NCBI GenBank assembly: GCA_016794425.1
Contig: JAEUHR010000042.1
Coordinates: 80,749-144,748, forward strand
DNA length: 64,000 bases
Direction of reading: 5' to 3'
Source: Planctomycetota bacterium
GTDB taxonomy: Bacteria > Planctomycetota > UBA1135 > UBA2386
The translations under genes and the position numbers were made by a program. Every line of letters starts with the position of its first letter. Positions within the stretch are counted from its first letter, which is position 1. Below, piece by piece: positions 11,244-18,763 of the stretch. The notes beneath the pieces are model-generated. The model saw only the letters and a list, made by a program, of their open reading frames with translations. It was not told the origin of the DNA and searched no databases.

Positions 11244-13460
11244 ATGCCCAAGTCCCTCTCCCTGTCCGTGCTCGCGCTGGTCGCGGGCGGTCTCGCAGCC
11301 CAGTCCAACACCGTGCCCGGCCTCGACGGTCGCCTGACGATCGTCAGCGACCTGACCTACCAGGGCCGCACCGGCGCCGCCTACCCGAACGGCACGATCG
11401 GCGCGGCGATGCTGAACGAGATGTGCAACCCGGGCACGGTCGACATCCCGTGGTTCGCGGCGATGCAGTCGAACCACCCGAAGTTCGGCTTCCTGGTGGT
11501 GCGCGTCGCCAACGACCGCATCGAGCAGATCAGCGATCGCAGCTACTGCAAGCACGCGTTCTTCTCGGTCAACGCCGACGGCAGCTGCGGCACCTGCCAG
11601 TACCCGGGCAGCGGCAGCGAGATGGGCGTGCACTGCTCCGATACCTACGGCGTCGACAACAACGCCGACCGGACCTGGCTCGGCCCGGCCACCGAGATCA
11701 ACCCGTGGCTCGGCACCTGGAACCCGGTCGGCAGCTACTTCGACATCGGTGATCCGGCGCAGGCCGGCTACCCGCTGGCGGCGGACGGCGCGCGCAGCCT
11801 CAGCACCGGCTCGTTCAACGCCGTCAAGAACCGCGTCACGATCAAGGAGAGCGACCTGATCACGGCCGGGGCCGCCTACTACTACGGCATCCAGCTGATC
11901 CACGAGGGGGAGGCGCTGGCCAACCGCGGCGACAACCTCGCGTCGCGCGGCTTCAGCGCGAGCTGGAACGGCAGCACCTGGACGTTGCAGGACAACGCCG
12001 TGCCGCAGGCCTACGGTTCGATCCTGCAGCGCTGGTCCGGCGCGACGGTGAACAGCGCCGGCAACGGCACCGACGACGGCCGCTTCTTCGTCGCGGTCAA
12101 GACCACGCCGCTCGGCGGCGGCATGTACCACTACGAGTACGCGGTCCACAACGTCGACAACCAGCGCGGCGGCGCGACGTTCGTCGTGCCGATCGATGCG
12201 GCCGGCACGGCGTCGAACTTCACGTTCGGCGACATCGACGACAACGCCGCCAACAACTGGACGGCGGCGCGCGTCGGCAACGAGCTGGTGTTCTCGGCGC
12301 CGGTCGGCAACGCGCTGCAGTGGAACACGATCTACAACTTCGGCTTCGACTGCAACGTGCAGCCGTCGACAGGTGCCTGCGACATCGACCAGGCGTTGCC
12401 CGGCGCCGGTTCGCTGAGCGTGTCGGTCACGACCAAGGTGCCGAGCGGCGTGCCCGGCGCGGACTTCGCACTCGTCGGCCAGGGTTGCGGCGCCTGCGCG
12501 GCGTCGTTCTACCAGTCGGGCGCGTTCGACCTCGCGAACTCGAAGATGCGCCTGAGCCTGGTCGGCGGCGCCTACTCGATCGGCTCGAGCGCGGCGGCCT
12601 ATGTCGCGCCGACCGGCGGCAACCTGAACCAGGGCGACGACGACCAGGACGTCTACAACCTCGGCTTCTCGCTGCCCTACCCGGGTGGCACGACGACGCA
12701 GATCCGGATCTGCTCGAACGGTTTCGTGTCGCCCGCGGGCGACAACGGCACCGACTACACGCCGTCGGTCGCCGCGTTCCTGGCCGGCAACCCGCGCTGG
12801 GCGCCGTGCTGGCACGACCTGTCGCCGACCGGCGCCGGCAACGTCTACGCGCAGACCATCGCCGGCGTCGCCTACGTGACCTGGCTCAACGTGCCGAACT
12901 TCAGCGACGGGGCGCTGAACACGTTCCAGATGCAGTTCCGCGCCACCGGCCAGGTCGACTTCGTCTGGCAGGCGATGAACCCGTCGGGCACCGACTACGT
13001 GGTCGGCTGGACGCCCGGTGGCGGCGCGTCGAACCCGGGCTCGCGCGACCTGTCGGTCGACGTGCCGCTCGGCTTCTCGGTGTGCGGCGTCGATTCGGTG
13101 GCGCTGGCGATGACCGCGTCGGCGCGGCCGATCGTCAACACCACGGTGAACCTGCAGATCACCAACCTGCCGGCGAGCTCGCTGGGCGGCGTGATGGTGT
13201 TCTCGCCGACCGAGATCCCGGGCGGCATCGACCTCGGCTTCCTGAACATGGCGGGCTGCTTCGGCTACCAGCTGCCGGACATCCTGGGCTCGTTCTTCGC
13301 GGCGCCACCGCCGTCGGCGAACTGGCCGTTCACGGTGCCGAACGACACCGGCCTGGTCGGCCAGACGACGATGTTCCAGGGGCTGATGATCGCGCCGGGC
13401 TTCAACCCGGCGGGCTTCCTGACCACGAACGGCGTGCGTTTCCTCTACGGCCTGCTGTAG
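11244..13460 (+). CDS. Large secreted beta-rich protein, tandem paralog B
   Basis: 738 residues from ATG 11244, with signal peptide MPKSLSLSVLALVAGGLAAQ. It is collinear with the preceding paralog over its whole length: the same SNTVPGLDG opening, cysteine motifs (CKHAF, CGTC, VHCSDTYGV), DEINPWLGTW-type block, NIDO-like module and FLYGLL end. The N-terminal two thirds differ at many positions, whereas the last 324 bases are nearly identical at DNA level, without indels. A longer frame reaches back to 11103 but lacks a signal sequence, so it was not used. The function is unknown; export is inferred from the signal peptide. The gene converges with rsmE 12 bases downstream. Confidence 0.85.
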   Translation: MPKSLSLSVLALVAGGLAAQSNTVPGLDGRLTIVSDLTYQGRTGAAYPNGTIGAAMLNEMCNPGTVDIPWFAAMQSNHPKFGFLVVRVANDRIEQISDRSYCKHAFFSVNADGSCGTCQYPGSGSEMGVHCSDTYGVDNNADRTWLGPATEINPWLGTWNPVGSYFDIGDPAQAGYPLAADGARSLSTGSFNAVKNRVTIKESDLITAGAAYYYGIQLIHEGEALANRGDNLASRGFSASWNGSTWTLQDNAVPQAYGSILQRWSGATVNSAGNGTDDGRFFVAVKTTPLGGGMYHYEYAVHNVDNQRGGATFVVPIDAAGTASNFTFGDIDDNAANNWTAARVGNELVFSAPVGNALQWNTIYNFGFDCNVQPSTGACDIDQALPGAGSLSVSVTTKVPSGVPGADFALVGQGCGACAASFYQSGAFDLANSKMRLSLVGGAYSIGSSAAAYVAPTGGNLNQGDDDQDVYNLGFSLPYPGGTTTQIRICSNGFVSPAGDNGTDYTPSVAAFLAGNPRWAPCWHDLSPTGAGNVYAQTIAGVAYVTWLNVPNFSDGALNTFQMQFRATGQVDFVWQAMNPSGTDYVVGWTPGGGASNPGSRDLSVDVPLGFSVCGVDSVALAMTASARPIVNTTVNLQITNLPASSLGGVMVFSPTEIPGGIDLGFLNMAGCFGYQLPDILGSFFAAPPPSANWPFTVPNDTGLVGQTTMFQGLMIAPGFNPAGFLTTNGVRFLYGLL

Positions 13461-13472
13461 CCGCGGCGTCGG

Positions 13473-14192
13473 TCACGCCTCGGGGCGCCGCGCCGGCGCG
13501 CCGGGGCGGCAGCGCAGCAGCGCCGCGGCGACCAGCGCCGCGGTCTCGGTGCGCAGCACGTGCGGCGCCAGGCCCGCGGCGACGAACCCGGCCGCCTGCG
13601 CGGCCTCGGCCTCGTCGGCGGCGAAGCCGCCCTCGGGACCGATCAGCACCAGCACGTCGCCGGTCGCCGGCGCCAGCGCCGGCAGCGGCGGTGCCCCGGG
13701 CGTCGCGACGAACCGCGCCGCCGGCAGCGCCGCATCGCGCAGGAACGCCGCCAGTTCGCGCGGCGGCGCGATCGTCGGCAGCCAGTCGCGGTCGCACTGG
13801 CCGGCGGCGGCCCGCACGATGCGCTGCCAGCGTTCGAGCCGTTCGCCCTGCGGCCGCGTGCGCGCGGTCCACAGCGGGTGGAACACGTCGATGCCGACTT
13901 CGGTGCCGTGTTCGAACAGCCACTCGGCCCGCTGCAGCCGCGGCGGCGCGAACGCGATCTGCACGCCGCTGCCGACCGCCGCGGCCTGCACGCTGGCGTC
14001 GACCTCGAGGTCGACCGCGTGGCGCCGCACCGCGGTGACCGTCGCCATGGCGCTGCCGCCGCGGCCGTCGGCGAGCCGCAGCGAATCGCCCGGCCGTGCG
14101 CGCAGCACGTGGGCGAGGTGGTGGGCCAGGTCACCGTCGACCGTGGCCGGGCCCGCAGGCGGCAGCGGCTGCACGAAGAAACGCGCCGGCAT
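13473..14192 (-). CDS. rsmE: 16S rRNA (uracil1498-N3)-methyltransferase RsmE
   Basis: 239 residues from ATG 14192. RsmE is a homodimeric SPOUT-class enzyme that methylates U1498 in helix 44 of 16S rRNA. The N terminus (ARFFVQPLPPAG, HHLAHVLRARPGD) is the PUA-like domain. The SPOUT knot carries VLIGPEGGFAADEAEAA and the LRTETA motif that binds S-adenosylmethionine. Additional family signatures are ERLERWQRIVRAAAGQCDR and the KxxRxEWLFEH-like segment. The length matches the family norm (about 240). An in-frame extension to 14378 has no family similarity and was rejected. A divergent promoter pair separates it from the FHA gene. Confidence 0.95.
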   Translation of the reverse strand: MPARFFVQPLPPAGPATVDGDLAHHLAHVLRARPGDSLRLADGRGGSAMATVTAVRRHAVDLEVDASVQAAAVGSGVQIAFAPPRLQRAEWLFEHGTEVGIDVFHPLWTARTRPQGERLERWQRIVRAAAGQCDRDWLPTIAPPRELAAFLRDAALPAARFVATPGAPPLPALAPATGDVLVLIGPEGGFAADEAEAAQAAGFVAAGLAPHVLRTETAALVAAALLRCRPGAPARRPEA

Positions 14193-14200
14193 CGGCGGCC

Positions 14201-14229
14201 AACGTAGCGCGTGGTCCGGCCGGTACGAA
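14201..14229 (-). promoter_or_regulatory. Candidate rsmE promoter
   Basis: Read on the minus strand, TTCGTA (14229-14224) and TACGTT (14206-14201) are 17 bases apart, with the rsmE ATG 9 bases beyond the -10. If used, the leader is only a few bases long. Confidence 0.4.
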
Positions 14230-14243
14230 GTGACAGCAACCGC

Positions 14244-14271
14244 TTGCGGCTCGCGGCAGTGCAGGTAGCTT
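14244..14271 (+). promoter_or_regulatory. Candidate promoter of the FHA/pseudopilin operon
   Basis: TTGCGG at 14244-14249 and TAGCTT at 14266-14271 have 16-base spacing, like the promoters of the secreted paralogs and tRNA-Glu. The ATG of the FHA gene is 100 bases downstream. No further promoter-like break was seen in the overlapping run of genes that follows. Confidence 0.45.
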
Positions 14272-14370
14272 GTGCCGGCGTCCGCCGCGCCCCGCCCCAG
14301 GCGCCGCGAACCCCGGCGGCCCGCGTGTCCCGCGGTGCCACGGCCCGGTCCGAGACCCCTCCGCATCCGC

Positions 14371-16308
14371 ATGGCCAACTACGTGCTCGAGATCCTCGAC
14401 GGGGATCGCGCCGGTGACGTCCTGCCCGTGAGCGATCGCGCGCTGCGCATCGGCCGCAAGCCCGGCAACGACCTGGTGATCGCCGACGAGAAGACCTCGG
14501 GCGTGCACGCCGAAGTGGTGGTGGAAGGGGATCGCCACGTGCTGCGCGACCTCGGCTCCACGAACGGCACGTTCCTCGACGACAAGCGCGTCACCGAGAT
14601 CGTGCTGACGCCCGGCGACATCGTCACGGTCGGCCGCGTGCGGCTGAAGTTCCGCGACGCCGCCGCCCCGGCCGCGTCGGCCGACGGCGACCTCGCGGTG
14701 CGGCGGCTCGATGCGGGCCGGCTGCAGCGGCGCGGCGGTTCGACGGCGGTGTTGGGCGTGGTGCTGGTCGCCGTGCTCGGCGGTGCCGGCTGGTTCTGGT
14801 GGCAGAGCCAGCCGAACGCGGCCGACAACGGCGCGGCGCCGGCGAAGCAGGCGCCGCTGGTCGTGACCGGCAACCGGCTGGCGGCGCCGGTCGCGGGCTG
14901 CGAGGACGAGTCGGGCTGGAACCTGCGCGCCGGCGGCGGCGGCTTCCAGCCGGCGGGCACGACCCACAGCGGCCGCGGCGCGTTCGAAGCGCTGCGCGGC
15001 CAGGCGGACGATGCGGCGGACTTCGCGCTGGCGACGCTGCAGGAAGCGCTGCCGGTGTTCGGCGGCCGCACGATGACGATCGCCGCGCACCTGACGACCA
15101 GCGGCGGCGGCCTCGCCGGTCTGCGCGCGGTCTGCTTCGCCAACGGCGACGCGTCGCCGTTCCGGTTCCGCACCGGCACGCCGATCGTCGCCCACGACGG
15201 CTGGCAGCGGGTCGAGGTCGTGGTCGCCGTGCCGGCGGGCTGCGACCGCCTGCAGCTCGAGGTGGTGGCGGTGTTGCCGGCGGCCGACGCCGCGGCGGCG
15301 GTCGACGACGTCGCCGTCGTCGAAGGTGGCGCCGCGACCGCGGTCGAACAGAAGCTCACCGAATCGAGCCAGACGCTGCAGGCGACCGGCGCCGCGCTGG
15401 CGGTCCGGTCGGTCGACGCCGACAACCCGGCGACGCTGCTCGACGTGCTGCCGCTGACGACGCCGCCGGCGTTCGCCGGCCTGCAGCGCGCGGGCCTGGT
15501 GGCGCTGTCCGACCTCGGCGCGAAGGTCTCCGCGACCGCCGGCGAGCGCAGCTTCCGGATCCAGGTCGAGGGCACCGCCGACGTGCAGCTGGTGTTCCCG
15601 GCCGACGCCGCGGGCGGCCTGATGGTCGACGCCGGCGGCGCCGGCTTCGTCGCGGCCGCGGCCGAGACGCAGTTCACCGCCGCGGCGCTGCTGCTCGGTG
15701 ACCGCGCGACGCGCGCGCTGCTGCGCTTCGACGCGGCCACGGCCTGCGCCGGCCAGGTCGGCGGCGGCCGGTTCCGGCTCGGCGTGCAGGCGGCCGCGTT
15801 CGAGCTGGTGCTGGGCTTCCGCGGCGAGCGCCAGCAGGCCGCCGAACTGGTGCGCCAGGCGCAGCAGCTGGTCGCGGGCAGGGAGCCCGGTCGCGCGCTC
15901 GAACGGCTGCGCGAACTGGTGCGCACGGTGCCGATGGACACCGAGGTGCTGGCGCAGGCCCAGGCGCTGCGCACGCAGGTGCTGGCCGCGCAGAGCGCCG
16001 AGCTGCAGCAGCTGCAGGTCGACCTCGACGAGGCGGCGTTCTTCGACACGCGCGGCGGCTTCGCCCGCGTCGTGCGCGGCCTCGACGACGTGGTCGCGCG
16101 CTACGGCGAGGCCAACCTCGAGGATGCTGCCGCGGTCGCGGCGCTGCGCGAACGCGCGGTCGCACGGCTGCGCACGATCGACGCCGCGGCGGTCGCGGCC
16201 GAGGCGCAGCGCCTGCGCGATCTGTCGCAGGCGTTCGCGGACCAGAACCAACCCGGCCTCGCCAAGGTCGTGATGACCTACGTCGAGCAACACCTCGCAC
16301 CGAAGTAG
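14371..16308 (+). CDS. FHA-domain single-pass membrane protein, first gene of pseudopilin operon
   Basis: 645 residues. Residues 1-95 form a clear FHA phosphothreonine-binding domain (LRIGRKPGNDLVI, SGVHAEVV, LRDLGSTNGTFLD). A transmembrane helix (about residues 129-147, VLGVVLVAVLGGAGWFWW) follows. A long region of unknown fold after it contains a jelly-roll-like segment, then an alpha-helical C terminus with heptad-like stretches. The topology suggests a cytoplasmic FHA and an external body. FHA domains bind Thr-phosphorylated partners, so the protein may couple Ser/Thr kinase signalling to the pilus-like machine encoded next. That coupling is inference. The ATG at 14371 starts exactly at the FHA domain; the longer frame from 14272 adds low-complexity residues. 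Confidence 0.85.
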   Translation: MANYVLEILDGDRAGDVLPVSDRALRIGRKPGNDLVIADEKTSGVHAEVVVEGDRHVLRDLGSTNGTFLDDKRVTEIVLTPGDIVTVGRVRLKFRDAAAPAASADGDLAVRRLDAGRLQRRGGSTAVLGVVLVAVLGGAGWFWWQSQPNAADNGAAPAKQAPLVVTGNRLAAPVAGCEDESGWNLRAGGGGFQPAGTTHSGRGAFEALRGQADDAADFALATLQEALPVFGGRTMTIAAHLTTSGGGLAGLRAVCFANGDASPFRFRTGTPIVAHDGWQRVEVVVAVPAGCDRLQLEVVAVLPAADAAAAVDDVAVVEGGAATAVEQKLTESSQTLQATGAALAVRSVDADNPATLLDVLPLTTPPAFAGLQRAGLVALSDLGAKVSATAGERSFRIQVEGTADVQLVFPADAAGGLMVDAGGAGFVAAAAETQFTAAALLLGDRATRALLRFDAATACAGQVGGGRFRLGVQAAAFELVLGFRGERQQAAELVRQAQQLVAGREPGRALERLRELVRTVPMDTEVLAQAQALRTQVLAAQSAELQQLQVDLDEAAFFDTRGGFARVVRGLDDVVARYGEANLEDAAAVAALRERAVARLRTIDAAAVAAEAQRLRDLSQAFADQNQPGLAKVVMTYVEQHLAPK

Positions 16309-16329
16309 CCGAGAGCAGGATCCCGACCC

Positions 16330-17940
16330 ATGGCCAACAAAGCCACCGCCGTCGACATCGGCAGCCACAGCGCCAAGGTGCTGGTCGCGACGACCGGCAA
16401 ACACGGCGTACGCGTGCTGCGCTTCGCCGGACTGCCGCGCGGCGAAGGTGAGACCGCGATCTCGCTGGCGCAGGCCGGCATCCCGCTCGCGGGCTCGGTC
16501 TGCGGCCTCGCCGGCCGCGACATGACGCTGCGCTACAGCCAGGTGCCGCCGACGCCGGACTGGCAGCTGCGCAACCTGATGGACCTCGAGATCCAGGACC
16601 TGGCGCAGCAGTCGGGCGGCACACTGTCCGCCGACTACAACCTGCTGCCGGCCCAGGACGAGGAAGCCGGCGTCGAGACCGTGCTGCTGGCGCTGGCCAA
16701 GGACGACGCGCTCGAACGGCTGCAGGGTGAGGTCGAGGGCGGCGGCGGTTCGGTCGCCGCGTTCGTGCCGAACTGCACCGCGCTCTACAACGCGTTCCTG
16801 AAGTGCGGTCCGGTCGAAGCCGACGCGGTCGTGTGCCTGGCGAACATCGGCCAGGAGACGATCGACATCGCGCTGGTCAAGGGCACCGATCTGCTGTTCG
16901 CGCGCAACCTCAGCGGCGGCACCAAGGTGCTCGACGACGCGATCGCGGCGGCGTTCCAGGTCGGCGGCCGCAAGGCCGAAGCGCTGAAGAAGGACCTGCT
17001 CGACCTCGATCCGACGAGCCGCGGTCGCTACGCCAGCGGCCAGGCCGAGAAGGTCACGATGGCGGCCGGCGGCGCGGCCGGCTCGCTGACCGCGGCGATC
17101 CAGAGTTCGCTCGCGTTCTGCAAGTCGCAGACGAAGATCGCCGACCTGCGGCTCGACAAGGTGCTGCTGTGCGGCGGCGGCGCGCGGCTGCGCGGCCTGC
17201 GGGCGATGCTGCGCGAGGCGCTGCGCGCGCCGGTCGAACTGTTCGACCCGTTCCAGAACCTCGACCTGTCCGAGCTGCCGCCGGCCGACGCCGAGCAGCT
17301 GCAGGCGATGCGGCACGAAGCGGTGGTCGCGCTGGGGCTCGCGGTCGGCCGCCTCGACGACACGCTCTACGCGCTCGAGATCCTGCCCGAAGCGGTGCGC
17401 AAGCGGCAGCGCTTCCAGCAGCGCACGGTGTGGAACATCCTCGCCGGCGCCGTGCTGGTGGGTCTGCTCGGCCTGCAGGCCGTGCGTGGCAAGGCCGACC
17501 TGGCCGACGCGCAGTCGTCGGTGGAAGTGGTCAAGCGCCGGATCGCCACCGCCAACGCGCTGCACGGCGAAGCCGAGGCCGTGATCGCGCAGAACAAGGT
17601 CGAGCGCGCGCTGGTCGACCACCTGGCGGCGCAGGCCCTGCCGCTGCACGGGCTGTTGCGCACGAGCCGCGCCGCGGTCGCGCACCTGCCGCCGCAGCTC
17701 TGGATCAAGAAGCTCGAGGTCGGCAGCGCCAGCGCGCGGCAGAAGCGGCCGCAGGTCGTGATCGACGGCGCCGGCAAGGAGCTGAACGGCGTCGAGGTCG
17801 GTCGCGTGGTGCAGGATTTCGTCAGCAAATTCAAGGCGGACCCGCTGCTGACCGGCGCCAGCGCCGTCATGAAGCCGGGCCAGACCGTCGAGAGCACGCT
17901 GCTCTTCCAGCTCACGGTCGAGTTCGAGGAGGGCAACTGA
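16330..17940 (+). CDS. PilM-PilN-like fusion (actin-like ATPase plus fimbrial-assembly domain)
   Basis: 536 residues. The N-terminal ~345 residues are a PilM/GspL-type actin-like ATPase: VDIGSHSAKVLV phosphate-1 motif, LANIGQETIDIALV phosphate-2 motif, LLCGGGARLRGL adenosine motif. PilM is cytoplasmic and normally binds the N-terminal tail of a separate PilN. Here a transmembrane helix (about residues 370-387, NILAGAVLVGLLGLQAV) and a coiled-coil/ferredoxin-like segment (about 388-536) follow in the same chain, resembling PilN. One protein therefore replaces the pair, as GspL does in type II secretion. The stop overlaps the next start by one base (TGATG), implying coupled synthesis. Confidence 0.88.
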   Translation: MANKATAVDIGSHSAKVLVATTGKHGVRVLRFAGLPRGEGETAISLAQAGIPLAGSVCGLAGRDMTLRYSQVPPTPDWQLRNLMDLEIQDLAQQSGGTLSADYNLLPAQDEEAGVETVLLALAKDDALERLQGEVEGGGGSVAAFVPNCTALYNAFLKCGPVEADAVVCLANIGQETIDIALVKGTDLLFARNLSGGTKVLDDAIAAAFQVGGRKAEALKKDLLDLDPTSRGRYASGQAEKVTMAAGGAAGSLTAAIQSSLAFCKSQTKIADLRLDKVLLCGGGARLRGLRAMLREALRAPVELFDPFQNLDLSELPPADAEQLQAMRHEAVVALGLAVGRLDDTLYALEILPEAVRKRQRFQQRTVWNILAGAVLVGLLGLQAVRGKADLADAQSSVEVVKRRIATANALHGEAEAVIAQNKVERALVDHLAAQALPLHGLLRTSRAAVAHLPPQLWIKKLEVGSASARQKRPQVVIDGAGKELNGVEVGRVVQDFVSKFKADPLLTGASAVMKPGQTVESTLLFQLTVEFEEGN

Positions 17941-18749
17941 TGGATCCCGGCGCGTTCGTGCAGGAGAACAAGAAGTGGCTGATCGGCGTCGCCATCGGCG
18001 GCGTCGTCTACCTGGTCGCCAGCGCGGTGCTCGGTTCGATCTACGATGCCGAGGGCGCGCGCCGCGAGCAGCGCAACCTGCTGCGCCAGGCCGGTGGCAC
18101 GCCGCTCTACGACAGCGCCGCGCTGACCGCGGCGAAGACCGAGGCCGAGCAGTTGCAGGCCGAACGGCAGCGCCTGCAGCAGGAACTCGCGTTCGTGCCG
18201 CAGGCGAAGTACGAGCTGGCCGGCCAGGGTGCCGCCGACGAGTACCTGTTCCAGGTCGGCCGCGCGCTGAAGCAGGCCGTGCTGAACGCGGCCGCCGAGC
18301 GCGACGTGCAGATCGCCGACAAGGACGTCGTCTGGGAGGTGCCGACCGGCGTCGACGAGATCCGCGGCGTGCTGTTCGGCCTCGAACTGCTCGACGAGTT
18401 CACGCAGCGGCTCTACGCGGCGCACGACGCGACGCGCGCCGCGAACCCGGAAGCGCCGGGCCTGCGTGCGGTCGGCAGCCTGCGCGTGGAACCACGCCGC
18501 GGCCAGCGCAGCGCCGCGCGCGCGACGCGCCCCGGCGACGTCGATCTGCGCGACCTGCTGGTGCAGGAGCGCGTGTCGTTCCAGTTCCAGGCCGACGAGC
18601 CGACCTGCCAGCGCGTGCTGGAGTCGTGCCGCAAACCGGGCCGCACGCTGGTGCTGGAATCGTGGCAGATCCAGGCGCCGGCGCGGCTGGGCGAACCGTG
18701 CAGCGTCAAGGGCACGCTGCAGGGCATCGCATTCAAGGACCGGGAGTGA
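17940..18749 (+). CDS. PilO/GspM-like inner-membrane assembly protein
   Basis: 269 residues starting within the stop of the PilM-like gene. A short cytoplasmic tail, one transmembrane helix (about residues 13-33, WLIGVAIGGVVYLVASAV) and a Glu/Gln-rich coiled coil (about 45-80) are followed by a soluble domain. This architecture is that of PilO and GspM, which dimerise with PilN/GspL in the periplasm. Sequence similarity is weak by eye, so the call rests on topology, size and position after the PilM-N fusion. Residues 175-200 are Arg-rich (PRRGQRSAARATR), possibly a flexible linker. Confidence 0.65.
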   Translation: MDPGAFVQENKKWLIGVAIGGVVYLVASAVLGSIYDAEGARREQRNLLRQAGGTPLYDSAALTAAKTEAEQLQAERQRLQQELAFVPQAKYELAGQGAADEYLFQVGRALKQAVLNAAAERDVQIADKDVVWEVPTGVDEIRGVLFGLELLDEFTQRLYAAHDATRAANPEAPGLRAVGSLRVEPRRGQRSAARATRPGDVDLRDLLVQERVSFQFQADEPTCQRVLESCRKPGRTLVLESWQIQAPARLGEPCSVKGTLQGIAFKDRE

Positions 18750-18763
18750 GGGAGCCGTAAGAC

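Noticed and set aside
14131..17685. A 1184-residue minus-strand frame opposite the FHA and PilM-like genes
   Set aside because: It is an antisense shadow typical of very GC-rich DNA. The plus strand encodes clear FHA and PilM domains.
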